Part shown: in pieces, positions 49,254 through 62,100 of the stretch
Layout: each line of letters opens with the position of its first letter
Numbering within the stretch: position 1 is the first letter of the stretch
Assembly (NCBI GenBank): GCA_015143295.1
Contig: CM026554.1
Span: forward strand, 49,288,627 to 49,352,626
DNA: 64,000 nt
Reading direction: 5' to 3'
DNA from: Tetracentron sinense
Lineage: Eukaryota > Streptophyta > Magnoliopsida > Trochodendrales > Trochodendraceae
The notes under the pieces: generated by a model
What the model was told of the DNA's origin: nothing
The model's input: only the letters and a program-made list of their open reading frames with translations
Database searches by the model: none
Made by a program: the position numbers and the translations under genes

Positions 49254-52200
49254 CTCCCCCTCAAGTTGGTGCATAGATGTCGCTCATGCCCAACTTGTCG
49301 AGATGGCTATGAAACGCTTGACTTGACACTGCCTTAGTGAGTATGTCTGCAAGTTGATCTTCTGATCGAACATGAGGAATTTCAATAAGTTTTGCTTCCA
49401 ACTTCTCCTTAATAAAGTGCCTATCCACCTCAACATGTTTAGTCCGATCATGTTGAATTGGATTATGGGCAATATCGCATGCTGCCTTATTATCACAATA
49501 TAATCTCATTGGATCGGTCGGTTTAATTCGTAAATCTTGCATTACATTTTTGATCCACAATAATTCGCATACTCCCTTAGCCATTCCCCTGTATTCAGCT
49601 TCAGCACTGGATCTAGCTACTACTTCTTGTTTTTTACTTCGCCAAGTAACTAAATTTCCTCCTACAAATGTGAAATACCCAGACGTAGAACGTCTATCAT
49701 CTATTGACCCAGCCCAATCAGCATCAGTGTAACCTTCAATATTCAAATTACCTCCTTTTGTAAACATAATTCCCTTTCCAGGAGATGACTTCAAGTAGCG
49801 CAATATACGAATTACAGCATTCATATGTTCCTCACTAGGGGAGTGCATGAACTGACTGACGACACTTAGCGCATAGGCCAAATCGGGTCTAGTATGTGTG
49901 AGATACATCAATCTTCCTACTAATCTTTGGTAACGTTCCTTGTTAGCAGGAATTTGATTCGGATGCAAACCCAGTTTCAGATTTTCTTCCATAGGAGTGT
50001 TAATCGGGCTACAAGCTGTCATACCAGTTTCCTTCAACAAATCTAAGGCATATTTTCGCTGGGAAAGAAAAATACCTTTCTTTGACCTTGAAACTTCAAT
50101 TCCTAGAAAATACTTCAATGGACCAAGATCCTTCATTTCGAACTTATGGGCAAGGTGATCCTGTAATGCTTTCTTCTCTTCCGGATCATTCCCAGTCACT
50201 ACCATATCATCAACGTACACAATAAGAGCAGTGATCTTTTCTTGATTGTGCTCTAAAAAAGAGAGTGCGATCCGAGTTACTTTGTCTGTATCCAAATGCC
50301 TTCATAGTATTCGTGAACCTTCCGAACCACGCTCTAGAGGATTGCTTCAAGTCATACAGGGACTTCTTCAGCCTACACACCTGTTTGGTTTTTTTAGTCT
50401 GCATATTACATCCAAGAGGCATCTCCATATATACTTCTTCTTTGAGATCTCCATGCAGGAATGCATTCTTCACATCAAACTGGTGTAATGGCCAATCAAG
50501 ATTCACAGCCAGAGATAACAAAATACGAACTGTGTTAATTTTGGCCACTGGTGCGAACGTCTCTTCATAGTCAATTCCGTACGTTTGTGTGTACCCTTTG
50601 GCAACTAGTCTGGCTTTGAATCTTTCGATGGTTCCATCGGCTTTATATTTAATGGTGTAGACCCACGTACATCCAACGGGTTTCTTCCCTTCAGGTAACT
50701 CAACAAGTTCCCACGTTGAGTTCTTTTGGAGAGCCTTCATTTCTTCATTCATTGCTTCCTTCCACCTGGGATCACCCAAAGCATCCTGCACACTAGTAGG
50801 AATAGATACAACAGATAATTGATTCGCAAATGATTCACATTCCTTTGACAGTCTATGGTAAGATACAAAGTTACTCAAGGGGTACTTAGCTTTAAAACTA
50901 AGAACAGGTTCATAGGTTACTTTAGGTATTCCTCTAGTGACTCGATTAGGTAGCAATTTTATGTGGGGTTCAAAACTCACCTGGGGCTCAGGAGTGCATT
51001 TGGCTTCAGCTTCAGAGGACAATTGGTTAAATGGTACAGAGGGAGTTGGCGCATGTGACAATGGAGATATTGGCGGTACTGGGTCTGGAAGTTGCTCAGT
51101 TGAAGCTGATTCTATCGGATCCTGACAAATTTCCTCTTCTAGGCATTCACCACTTATATCAAAGTTGTCACCAATTTCATCCAAGGTGTCCAGAGAGTAA
51201 TTCAGAGTCTGCACTTCATTGCTACTCTCCTCCTGAAGTAGAGACTCGGGAGCAGAGTAATACATTTCATTCTCATGAAAGGTAACATCAAGAGTGACAT
51301 ATATCTTCCGAGAGAGGGGGTGATAACACCGATAGCCTTTCTGGTGCGAGACATAACCAACAAAGACACACCGGAGAGCTCGAGGTTCCAACTTACTTCG
51401 CAAGGGTTTGTGGAGATGTACAAATGCTACACACCCAAATACTTTAGGTGGTAAATTCGGCACAGTAGGAGCATGTACAGCCGCATGTAAGGTATGATAG
51501 GGGGTCTGAAATTATATTGAACTGGAAGGTACACGGTTAATGAGGTAGGCTGCAGCAGTGACAGCTTCACCCCAGTAGCTGGTGGGCATGTGGGCCCCAA
51601 ACAAGGAAGCACGAACAACCTCAAGAAGATGACGGTTCTTGCGCTCTGCAACCCCGTTTTGTTGAGGGGAGTAGGGACAAGTCGTTTGATGAGCAATGCC
51701 ATGTAAATGCAGATACTGTTTCAAGTCTTGATTAACAAATTCTCCACCATTATCAGTGCGAATAGCCTGTATATGAGACTGATACTGAGTGGCTATTATC
51801 CTGTGAAATTGCTGAAAGAGAGAGCTGACTTCATTTTTTGATTTCATTAAACAGACCCAAGTCATACGAGTACAATCATCAATAAAAGAAACAAACTAAC
51901 GAGCACCACTCAGAGAAGGGATCTTTGCTGGACCCCAGACATCAGAATGAATAACCATAAATGGTACTGAACTTTTATTCATACTTATTGGAAAGGAAAC
52001 ACGATGACTCTTAGCCAGATCACAAATATCACACTTGAAATCAGAAATATTCAACTGACAAAACAACTTCGGAAACAATTTTTTTAAATAGCCAAAAGAG
52101 GCATGGCCTAAGCGCCAATGCCACAACCAAATTTTTGAATTCTGTAGATGTGTCGACCTGTCAACTGAGAAAGCTTGAGCCAACTGACTTGAACTTGTCG

Positions 52201-53059
52201 GTGTCAGATCAAGATGATAGAACTTTCCCTTTCTAGTACCATAACCAATTGTCCTCCAAGTCCGGATGTCCTTGAAAACACAAAGGTTAGGCCAAAAAAT
52301 CACAATACAATGCAAAGCGCAGGTTATTTGAGCAACAGACAATAGGTTATAGTTGAGGAAAGGAACAACTAAAACAGAGTTCAAATTTAAATCCTTAGTC
52401 AATGTAACTGGACCTTCCCCAATCACAGGAGATGGAGTACCATTAGCTGTGGACACTATAGGTTGGTTGGATGATTTCATAGACTGAATACGATTAATGT
52501 CAAAGGTCATGTGATCTGTAGCACCAGAATCAATAATCCATGTACTATTATTATTAGATGCAGAAACATTAAGAGCTTTACCAGGGTTACCTGCAGTAGC
52601 AATCAAACCCAATGCCTCCTCCGGAATGGTAGATGATTCAGCAACAACAATAGAAGCACGGGGATTCGGCTTTGAATTTCTTTTGCTAGGTGCCTTGGCT
52701 GGATCCCACCATTCTGGATATCCAATTAACTCATAGCAATGTGACTTAGTATGTCCGTTTTCACCACAATGAGTACACAAACGTTCTGACCTTACAGCTC
52801 CTGTCTCATAACTGCGATTCTGGGAGCCAGAAGACCTGTTCGGGTCTGTAGTATGGTTCGGTGGGCCAGGTGCTCGCTCCGGCCCACAATTGGGTCGTCC
52901 TTTGAATCGGCGAGCCAACATTGCAGATGATTCCGGGTGATCAGATTCTCCATTCAAAGTAGTCTTGCGAGTTGCATCCCGACGTACATACGCATAAGTT
53001 TCTTCAAAATCCAGTGCTGGATCCTTCCTAAGAATCTCACCTCGGAGTTGTCTCATGGA

Positions 53060-53500
53060 TTTGGTAAGGGATTTAAAGAGTGGTATGGTATTGGGCGGTA
53101 CTATGGTATATGGGACAACAGCAAGGGTTATGATTTAGTGATGGCTATGAGATGGATGTATGGTATGGGTGGTATAATAGGTGATATGATGTATTGCAAT
53201 GACAAAGCACTACAGTAGCAATGACAAAGCAATACAACAAAGGTTCAATGACAAAGTAGCAGGTTACTATGGTATGGGCAACAATACAGCAATGGTACGG
53301 GCAGCAATAGTATGATGGGCTGGGTGGCAGCAGGTCTGGGTGGCAGCAGCTTGCTGGTCCTACGGGCGGTATGGTCTAGGCAGTAGCGTACGCAATGGGG
53401 CGGTATGGTGATCCGGGCAGCAGCGGTATGTGGTACACTGGTGGTCCGGTTGGCAACAACAATGGTGCCGTGATGGACCTACGGACGGCGGCAACGATAT
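53060..53500 (-). repeat. Low-complexity leader of the copia element
   Basis: Between the primer site and the first recognisable gag part the plus strand is a mosaic of GGTATGG, GGCAGCA and ACAAAGCA words, unlike the rest of the element in composition. May be a variable-number leader repeat. Confidence 0.55.
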
Positions 53501-53513
53501 GGCTTTGATATCA

Positions 53514-53718
53514 AGATAAAATTTAGGGTTCTAATCCCTTAATAATATATTCTTCTCTATGAGAGGTATATTTATAAGAATACAAGAGTGTAGGGCAAAC
53601 CACCTATACAGGAAACTAATTACAATGAGGAAACTACTAATTACAGTATAGGAAACTTCTAATCATAGAGTTACTAATTACGGAATTAGTATCCAGCTAA
53701 TAATAGCCTATTTTAACA
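53514..53718 (-). repeat. 5' LTR of the young copia element
   Basis: 205 bases, same ends as the 3' LTR; followed directly by the primer site. Confidence 0.92.
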
Positions 53719-53723
53719 GTGTA

Positions 53724-53775
53724 TCCCCCTTACTAGGAGAGAGGTCCCAGGATCAATCCTGTGGGAGAGAGGTGA
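53724..53775 (+). ncRNA. tRNA-derived SINE head, right part (box B)
   Basis: Continues the tRNA-like stretch from 49021-49048 across the copia insertion; AGGATCAATCC approximates the B-box. On the minus strand about 53840-53920 a second tRNA-like head occurs (TTAGCTTAATTGGCAAAGCT), suggesting two SINE heads facing each other. Confidence 0.35.
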
Positions 53776-56700
53776 GCATAGTTGTTAACTACACTTGGAA
53801 CAGATACTAACCCCTACTAACCAGAATGTGAAAAATAAAAGGGTCTGCCACCCAGGTTTCTCGCATCACCACTCACAAGCTTTGCCAATTAAGCTAACCT
53901 GGCATCTTTGGGAGGATGCAATTGTAATTTCACAAAGTCTAATTAATAATACATGTGAATAAATTAAGTTTGTTTTTTTGGTAAACTCAATCATACCACA
54001 AGGCAATGACTGAAGGCAAATACAAGGGAACACTCGCACCACCCAAGGCAATGACTGAAGGCAGATTAAGTTTGTTTGGTAATGCTAAATCTTTTATAAG
54101 ACTCAAAAATCCTTTAATAATCATTGAGGGTGAAGTAGAAATTAAAAAAATAAAATTAAATAGACTTAAAAAGTCTAGTCAAATGTTAATTTTAAAGTGG
54201 TTTTAGTAATTTAATTGAGTACTTGCTGAACCTAAATTAAGAGCTTCAAATAAGCAACCTCATCTTTGCTTATCTCTTAAGAGCTTACTCCACTTATTTA
54301 TTAAAAAAATAAAACCAAAAACTAGTTTTTACCAAACAGTCTAATCTAAAGAGTAAGAACTTGGTTATTCACAAGTAAGACAATAGGTTCTCATTTTAAG
54401 AGATACCAAACACCCTCCTAGTAATTTCTTTATTTTATTTATCTATAGATATTAGAATTGATGCAAGTGTCATATTTTTTGTCTTGACCTTGTCGAAATT
54501 ATAAGGATTTGTGCTTGCAGTTCATGCCTTGATTGAAGTTAAATGCTATTTATAAACAAATTAAAATGAGTTTAAAAATTATATGTAAAATATTATTCTC
54601 CAATACTTGTGAATAACCTAATGATATATCTCTAAATGGTGCTGAAATTCGGTGAAGTGTATGTACTGCAACTAGGTATCGGGTGTTGTGATTAAGTGTT
54701 AAACATATATACATGGTGCAAGATTATCTTCTACTCTTATGTGATCCCAAGTTGCATTTCAATATGGGAGGTTGTCGTCTTGTCAATATAATTCCCATTG
54801 AAGCTGATTATGAACTACTGGAATAACTTAAAAAGTCAGGAACATTAATCAATGTAGAGTCCACTCGGATGCTAATTGATTAAAATTATAATTCTGAGGG
54901 AAACTATATCTTTTTTTTTTGGTAATGAAACTATATCTTTGAAATAAATTTTTCATCTTATAAAATACAATTTGAATTATGTTTATTTTCATTATAACTG
55001 TTAGTAGAACTAAGAAAATTAAACTAGAGGCAATGATGGGTCCTAATGGCCCGATGGTCTATCAAGGCAGTCTTTTTTTGGTTTGGGCTTGCTCTTCATT
55101 ATTAATGAACTTTTAAGACTTTTACAGAAGAAAAAAAATCAGCCCTGCCTAATGGCCCATTCCAAGCTTGGGCTTCCCTGCTTATGTCCTAAGCCCAGCC
55201 CGGATCGGGACAGTCCACTAGCACCCCTCAATTAAACTTCATGCAAACAACTGCTACAACCTTAGATAGTTAGATTGCAGGGCTTAGGACAAAGGATGTG
55301 AACGCCTGAATGGAACCATCATCCATGAAGGCAAAATGTGATCCCCGCCATGATAAATACATGGCCTGCCGGTTTGATGTACCGAGCCAAATGTAGTGCC
55401 AAAGGATGTGAACGCAGCTGTGGCCACAACCATTCAAGACTACAAGGACTATCCAGTTTGTGGACTTGGTGCCTCACTGGGTTGAACTATAATAACAAAG
55501 TTGGGATTCGGGAATAATTCTTTGATGCCTAGTTCGGAAAAAATCAATAAAATTTGGCAAAGACGAGATGATTTTGGAGCAAAAATGAAAATAATAAAAA
55601 TTAAAAAAAAAATTATAAAGAGAATGTAATGTGATACCAACCATAGTTACCAAGTCGGAGTTGGAGAAATGTTTGTCTAGGAAAAATTTTGATTTCTTTT
55701 TGGCAAAATTTAGAAAATTCGAAATTAAATCGGTAAAACATTGGGTAAGATATGAAAAAAAATACTAAATAAAGATTACTAATTATTAAATTATAGGCAA
55801 ACTGTGGGGATTTTGGCTCGAATTGGAGCAAACCCATAATGGGTGATTGATCGGCCAAACATGACCGATTGATCGGTGGTCGATGATTTAGACGGGTTGG
55901 ATTTTTTGAGTTGCTTTTGAAGACTCTATGTGGAATAATAAGAAGAAAAAAACAACAACAACATGATTTACATTAAAAAGGCTCAACCATATTTTGAGGG
56001 AGTCATTCACATATGACCATCAGCTCATGAAAGCACATGTTGGCAACATAAACATGAGAATCTATATGAGACAGGAATGCTAGCCCTACTCTCGGTCAAC
56101 CCTTACTCTCAGTCTCCACCAACCTCCTATTCAATTAGCAGTTATTAAAGCTCTCTCTTGTGCAAAATAGACTAGATAGGTCATTGGTGAACGGTGAGAT
56201 TTGAAGTTGAGCTCTCTCTCATGCAAAATAGACTAGACAGGTGGTTGGTGGAAGGCGAGATTAGAAGTTGGTTGATTGCTGCTTTAGTTTCGCTAGCTTT
56301 TACCCATTAAACATAAGGTCATTTTTCCAAAATAGGTTTGAAATTTAAACTTTAACATTTTAAGGCTTTGATTGGTCAAAGCATTGAACGATATACCATA
56401 TCCATTGTTCAGTATGGCATGTCAATTTTGTTAATCGACGTCCCATATCGATCGATCTATTCTTTGACCAGTCAAAACCTAAAAAATTATTGTGAAAATT
56501 CAAAAGCTATTTTAAAATCCTCAAACTTGAGCCTATTTTGGAAAAATCCCTTAAGCATATAGTGTTATACTTGAAAGCTGCATGAGACTGATTATTCCGC
56601 TACCAAATGGTCGTATTTTATTTATTTTACTTTTTGTTATTTGTTTGAAGCAAATTCCATGAACAACCACACATATATAATGCCGAATTAAGGTATTATT

Positions 56701-58462
56701 CTCGTATTGTTTGCCAATGTAATAAAATTAAATTTCTTGATCTCTCAGTTAATTTTGATTCTAAATGAAAATTCGTCCTTCTCAACAACCTGATTTTAAT
56801 TTTTAAAATTGTAATTTTATGGCAATCTTCTTTCCTCTATATACACATACGAAACTCTATAGCCTTAACTTGGTTGCAAGAGTAGCACTATCCTTATTTA
56901 GGATACAACTCTTTGGCTCATAAGATAATACTGATGAGGGATACTTATCCATAAAACGGCTTCTTTTTGCATGTATTTTACCCTTTTTTAGGTGTGAAAT
57001 ATGGTTAGGCCACAACACCAGTTACCTATGTTACTATTTGTTCATAATTAGAGTGTTAGAGAGCCTAACATTTAAAGAGGGCCAAATGGTAAACATATAA
57101 ACTAACACACGACAACTCATGAATGAATCTCAAACCAACCACATAGGGGATACACACTAGCACAAGCATGTAGGTGTGCATGTATTTTACCCAGTCCCTT
57201 CTTTAAAGAGGAAGTTCTCCAAGCCTTTTAGGACACTCACAACAAAATCATTCCCTTATCCCTGTAGCCAAACATACACTTATAATCTCTAAGTGGAAAA
57301 GGAGGTGTATGTATATATATAAAACTAATAAAGGGAAGCCTTTCTGTACAAGCCATGCATTTAAATGGCAAGAACATTAAGACATAGTCCAGACATAATT
57401 CCCTGTACAGGGATTTTGCTTAGCTCATATGACAAAAACCCTAATTTAATCTTCATTAAAGTCAATATACACCAAACGAGAATGATTTGCTATCTTTACC
57501 CTTAGGTCCTAACTAGTAAGCCTACATGTCGGATCATCGAGCGTGCGAAAAACGTTGATTTTTTGTCAACAAAGTAGAGGACCAACATGAAATGTTCCCA
57601 AAGCAGAAGTGAACATGGACAATTCATCAATTTGTGATGTACATCACATCCAAATGAGGTGTTAAACACCCAGAAGATTCTCTATTTATGTGGCCAGCCC
57701 ATGTTTAGGAGAGGTGGTTGATTTAAGGCTCTAAGATTGGAATCCCATTGTCTCAAGGCCTCTAATCAAGGACCCACTAGGGCCTTTTAAGGGCACTAAG
57801 TAAATGGGGCATTGTTCCAAGTCATGTCCTTAATGTGAAAAGAGCATCTCCCTTTGAAGGTGCAAGATATGAAAACCAACTTAGAAAAAAGGAAAAAGAT
57901 GTTTTTTCTCTTGATGGAGCAATCTAATTATCGTCAAATGAGATTATGTAAATGGCAATTTGGGTATCAAAGTTGATTGATATATATGGTTAGGCGAAAT
58001 TCACGGGCTATTTGTTCTCATCTTTCACACTTATGATGCTGACATAAAGGTAAGGGGGTGATGTTATTTCAAATGAGTATTTAGTTAAGATAGAGAAAGG
58101 AGAGAGAAATTCTTAATTGGAGAGTTCTAGCTGTGCTCTCCTCCTATCACATTCTCCCATTTTAGGGGCTAGAAAACAAGGATTGAGGCATGTTAGCCCT
58201 ATACTCTCTGCTTTCAACTAAAAACAAACACTTGTTTAACAGGGTTGGTTTTTGACTGAAAGTAAAGAATGCATGAAAATGAAAATAAGGCTAGCACGCC
58301 TCAATAAGGATTTTGTGTTGGGTCATTGTGGGCTCACTATAAAATATTTTGTCCCTACCTGGAGGGAGAGAATGTGGCTAACAAAGTCAATTTTTACATT
58401 TTCCCAACATCGTTTTGTACATTTTTTATATTTTTTCCATTGATATAAGACCTTAAATACAA
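53776..58462. other. Gene-poor stretch, nothing firm
   Basis: AT-rich. Includes a short duplication of AAGGCAATGACTGAAGGCA (about 54000-54065), a GGGCC/GGCCC repeat fragment (about 55140-55227), and an imperfect ~61-base tandem duplication at about 56150-56280 (TGCAAAATAGACTAGAYAGG). No protein motif recognised in any frame. Confidence 0.45.
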
Positions 58463-58626
58463 AGGTATCACAGCAGAAAAGCCAACCTCCTTTTTAGTGT
58501 AAAGTGTGACAATCTTGTAATTAAGAGAAAATATTTTGTAAAATTGTCATTATCTCTTTCCATTATAAAACTGTCACCGTCTTACACTAAAAAAGAGAGC
58601 TGCACAAAGCCGCGACGCAAAGCTCC
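58463..58626. mobile_element. Foldback MITE (GGAGCTTTGC family), copy 3
   Basis: The right end GCGACGCAAAGCTCC and an internal CTTTTTAGTGTAAAG / TTACACTAAAAAAG pair match the copies at 39.5 and 43.8 kb. The left arm is degenerate. Confidence 0.5.
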
Positions 58627-58905
58627 AATTACGCTCTTGATATAATAACATTGCAGTTTATCTCTTTTATAGACAAATATAGATACATGCATATATACAG
58701 GCACATCTGAGCAATCCATAGGGTCCCTAAGCAGATGAAACTTAGCACAGACAACACGGCCTCTGTCCCATGCAGACACCAACTCACATGGTTCTTACTC
58801 ACCCCACAGTCCAAAACAAGACGAAAAAGGAACAGATATCTTAGTTGTACAAATTAGGCATATTTCGTTACATTTTTTCTACAAACACCCGACCGTTCAA
58901 TGGCT

Positions 58906-59198
58906 GGCCTCGGATTGTCTCTGGCGAAGCCAGAAAGGGCTCTCGGGCAACCATAGAATAAGGGACATGTGGCGTTAAAAAAGGGGAGAAGTCATTTCAT
59001 TTTCTCCCATAATTTTCATTTCTCCCTACTTGATATCTCTTCCCTTTTATCTCAACACATTATTGCAATGTGTCATATGGTGGTTGGAGAAGTCAAAATC
59101 ATGGGACCCATGATCCATGATTTGGACTTCTCCACCACTTGTCCCTTATTCTATGGTTGCCCGAGACAAGCCCTCTTCGCCAGAGACAATTCGAAGCC
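58906..59198. mobile_element. Mutator-like MITE with ~75-bp arms, 8-9-bp TSD
   Basis: Left GGCCTCGGATTGTCTCTGGC...AGGGACATGTGG, right arm its close complement (CCACTTGTCCCTTATTCTAT...CCAGAGACAATTCGAAGCC). Flanks TCAATGGCT (58897-58905) and TCAATGGCC (59199-59207) match at eight of nine bases. Long arms and a 9-base duplication fit Mutator-type MITEs. No coding beyond a chance 81-residue frame. Confidence 0.7.
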
Positions 59199-59939
59199 TC
59201 AATGGCCTATATAAAAAGCGAAGAGAAGAAAGCAGTTGTTTCATTTCTATTTCCTAAAAAGTCCATCTCCTTTTTCTTATTTCCATCATTTCTTATTTCA
59301 AACGAGTAAGAATTGCATACCTATTTTACTTATCTGAAATCCAACGACTAAAGACCACAAACCTTTTTTACTTTTTCACATGGATCTGTCATCTCATTTT
59401 TATTTCCTAAAAAGCTCGTATCTTTTTTTATGTTTTTTTCTTCCTTTGATCACATTTCTAAATCTGAAATCTAACGGCTAAGGACCTCATTCAACTTGTG
59501 CTACCCTAAATACATTGTTTGTTAACTGTTAAACCCAAGATTCCACTGACTTTTCTACCTTAATAACTTGGAACTTACTGAAAAATCTTACAAAAAGAAT
59601 ACAACTTTACATTTACACCTCCAGTAGCGTGGCCTCTCCATTTGACTGCGATCCTGTTGATAGGGACCATTCAAGCAGTTGGGTTAGATAATTATTTTGA
59701 TGATGGGAGCCATTGGAAAGTTCATTTTCTCTTGGAGATTGTTGCACATACAAGTTATATTCATTAATGTAACAGGTTAGATACTCTAATCCGAGTCATC
59801 ATTTTGATCCATCTAAATGAGATCATGGATTGTGTACAGGTGATTGGAAATAGAACACTAATCCATCCGAAATTTAAAGATACATACACATGAGATTGGA
59901 TCTCTAAATATATAATTCTAAACAAAATTGCTGAACCAT

Positions 59940-60035
59940 AATAATTAGTAAATCTTAATCACAATTTATAAAGGTTAAAAGGGACACATGTTGACCTATG
60001 GGTGCAATTGAACTCGGGGATGAGTTCCAATTGAT
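59940..60035. repeat. Remnant of the GATTGAACTC foldback family
   Basis: Matches one arm of the 24985-25326 element: GGTTAAAAGGGACACATGTT, then CCTATGGGTGCAATTGAACT. The opposite arm is absent. Confidence 0.6.
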
Positions 60036-60775
60036 TGATTCAGTCGCAAGCACGATACTAATACACTCCTGGGATGTATTTGCTCATCCATTTATCTTTT
60101 TAGCCATCAAATTTAGCAGTTCTATGCAGGGTCAGCAATTTTAAGGCAAACTACAACGCTATTTATTGAGTATGCACGCGTTGGATGCATAAAGTTTATA
60201 GAATTCTACCAGATCATACATTTTATAGAATTTTGAGAAATTTAAAGATACATAAACATTTTCGAAAAGTGATTTAGAGTTTGGCTGCCCGATATACAAT
60301 CCAACGGCCAAGGTGGACGTTCATTAAAATGGTCGCCCAACTTGACTTGATGCTTGGTGCCGTTGGATTGTAAATCACACGATTCAGCTTCGATAGTTTC
60401 AAATCACTTCCCAACAGTTTTGAATCATTATTTTTATAAAAATTGTCGTTGAAAGAAGGTTTAAAATACGAAGACAATCCATGTGAATAGTAATAAATCA
60501 ATGTCTTGAAATTGCCTCCGTGTTTAACCCACTCTACCACAATTTGGACGTCATGTTGTTGGTGCATGATAAGTCGGTTGACCCCTCATCCAATGCAGTA
60601 GTTATTATGTTTTTATATTCATAAATAACTTAATTAATTAAGTATTTATTTATTTAATTAACTATTCTCTTTTTAACTACTTAAATTATTTTTCATATAC
60701 TTATTTTTATAGATTTACATTAATTAAGATTTTTAAAATGCAAAACTTATATTTATTAAAATCTTAAATTCCACT

Positions 60776-60805
60776 CACGTGCCTTGCACGTGCTTTTTCA
60801 ACTAG
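60776..60805 (+). other. Helitron-like 3' terminus
   Basis: Perfect 7-bp stem CACGTGC-CTT-GCACGTG, nine bases, then CTAG followed by T, as at Helitron 3' ends. The 5' end (TC...) was not located, so the element's extent is unknown. It could also be a palindromic G-box pair. Confidence 0.4.
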
Positions 60806-60938
60806 TGCTTATGATAATTGGTTGTTTGGCTTTGTCTCTCTCGAGTCACAAACACACGTGAATTGCACGTTGGGCTTACATTTGCCACGTTGCGCTTTCT
60901 TCGATTAACTTCTTTCTCATGAAAGTGCCAATTATGAA

Positions 60939-61193
60939 TAGGGGTGGAACAAGGATTCTCTTATAAGAGGCTAACAATGAGGTTAAAAAAAAAACATTTG
61001 AGGGTCAAGTTCATGGGGGCATCGCAACTACTTGTGTATACTTGTAAGGAATATATTTGTTCTTGGAAGTTAAGGGGGCTAGAGCCCTGTCCCCTGACTC
61101 CGCCCTTTTCCCTACGCCCCTATTAGTAATATATGATTTTTTTCAAAATTTGAGGGGGGCTTCAGGCTGCGGGCCCCATGTGGCTCCGCCCCG
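60939..61193. mobile_element. hAT-like MITE, inverse relative of the 28563 copy
   Basis: Ends AGGGGTGGAAC and GTGGCTCCGCCCCG. The internal GGGGGGCTTCAGG...GGGCCCCATGTGGCTCC is the reverse complement of the left part of the 28563-28855 element. Flanks ATTATGAA and CATATGAA are a diverged 8-bp duplication. Confidence 0.65.
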
Positions 61194-62100
61194 CATATGA
61201 ACAGGTAATGGATTGACAGATGTTTGGCTTTGATTGATGGATTGATGCATCGATTCATGAGGAAATTATTTAAAGAGAGTAGTGCACGCGGGAGTCTTTT
61301 TGTGGGGTTGGGTGGTGGAGGTGCTTCGTCTTTTATGTTGGGTTTCTTATTTAATTATTTGTCTTTGATGCTTGATGTCGATATGGATGATCTGTTCACA
61401 TGCTATTCTACGTTTTCTTTTTCTTTCTCTTTTTCTTTTTCTTTTTTTTCTTTTAAGTTTCTTTATTAGCAAAAAATCATAATAAATATGAAAACCAAAT
61501 TCATGCTAACGTGTCCGTGAAAATCACCAACAAACAGAGATTTATTGCTTTATCTACGTCATTCTCCAAGTGATCTATTCTATTAACAAATATTTCCTTA
61601 CATTTCATTTGGACCCATTTCAAGTGCTTAATGATAACAATTTGAAATGACTCTTTAAATACTTCAAAAGGCTAAGTTCATAATTCGATTGTTTAGGGTA
61701 GGAGTGCTGGTCAAGTAGAACTCGCAATTTGGAAATGACTCTTTAAAGACTTCCAAAGCTATATTTGCCAACAGCCATGAAACACGAGATAGCGGTTTTA
61801 ATTGTGGTTAAGATTTCATAATTCTTAGGGTTAAAGAATTGAACTTTAGCTTGAAGGGAATTTTTTTAAAATAAATATTAATCTCAAGTTCTAAAACTTG
61901 GTAATCAGAGTTGAAAGACAGGAGCTTTGTGAGTGGGTTTTAACTCAGGACTCTCGTAAGTTTCATGGCGATTGGACACGATCCCGAGTCGTTGCCAAAG
62001 TGAAGAAGAAATACTAAAGATGTATATGATATGATATGATGATATTTTACCGTAGAAGCAAAAGCCTGCACGAACATTCTTCCTATTATTCTCGTTTTTA
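61194..62100. other. Gene-poor stretch
   Basis: Pyrimidine tract, and at about 61795-61870 a decayed unit of the foldback family (GTGGTTAAGATTTCATAATT, TTAGGGTTAAAG). Nothing coding recognised. Confidence 0.45.
61411..61455. repeat. TTTTTC/TTTCTT pyrimidine tract
   Basis: Imperfect hexamer repeat. Confidence 0.7.

Larger units (their letters stand above)
49049..53718 (-). mobile_element. Young Ty1/copia LTR retrotransposon
   Basis: Fossil copy, 4670 bases, minus strand. LTRs 53514-53718 and 49049-49253 are each 205 bases and differ at one site, so insertion was recent (a few hundred thousand years at most under usual plant rates). A 5-base duplication GTGTA flanks it (49044-49048, 53719-53723). 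The primer site TGATATCAAAGCC (53501-53513) adjoins the 5' LTR. The polypurine tract TTGAGGGGGAG (about 49254-49264) adjoins the 3' LTR. Internal order is copia type: zinc knuckle (CTHCGENGHTKSHC) and protease (DSGATDHM) at about 52.4-53.0 kb, integrase about 51.4-52.1 kb (TDNGGEFVN), reverse transcriptase about 50.1-50.8 kb (YVDDMVVTG), RNase H about 49.3-49.8 kb (SSAEAEYRGMA). It looks broken, with a few breaks (roughly three to five). Confidence 0.93.
59199..60938. other. Gene-poor stretch with half a foldback and a Helitron-like end
   Basis: A pair of similar ~190-base stretches around 59230-59330 and 59390-59490 (TTTCTATTTCCTAAAAAG, ...ATCTGAAATCYAACGRCTAA). A one-armed foldback remnant at about 59940-60035. 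A Helitron-like 3' terminus at 60776-60805. No gene recognised. Confidence 0.45.

Noticed and set aside
53840-53920. A functional tRNA gene on the minus strand
   Set aside because: A-box-like start only; no cloverleaf or good B-box could be drawn. Better read as a SINE head.
58969-59214. 81-residue frame as a gene
   Set aside because: It lies inside the inverted-repeat element at 58906-59198.
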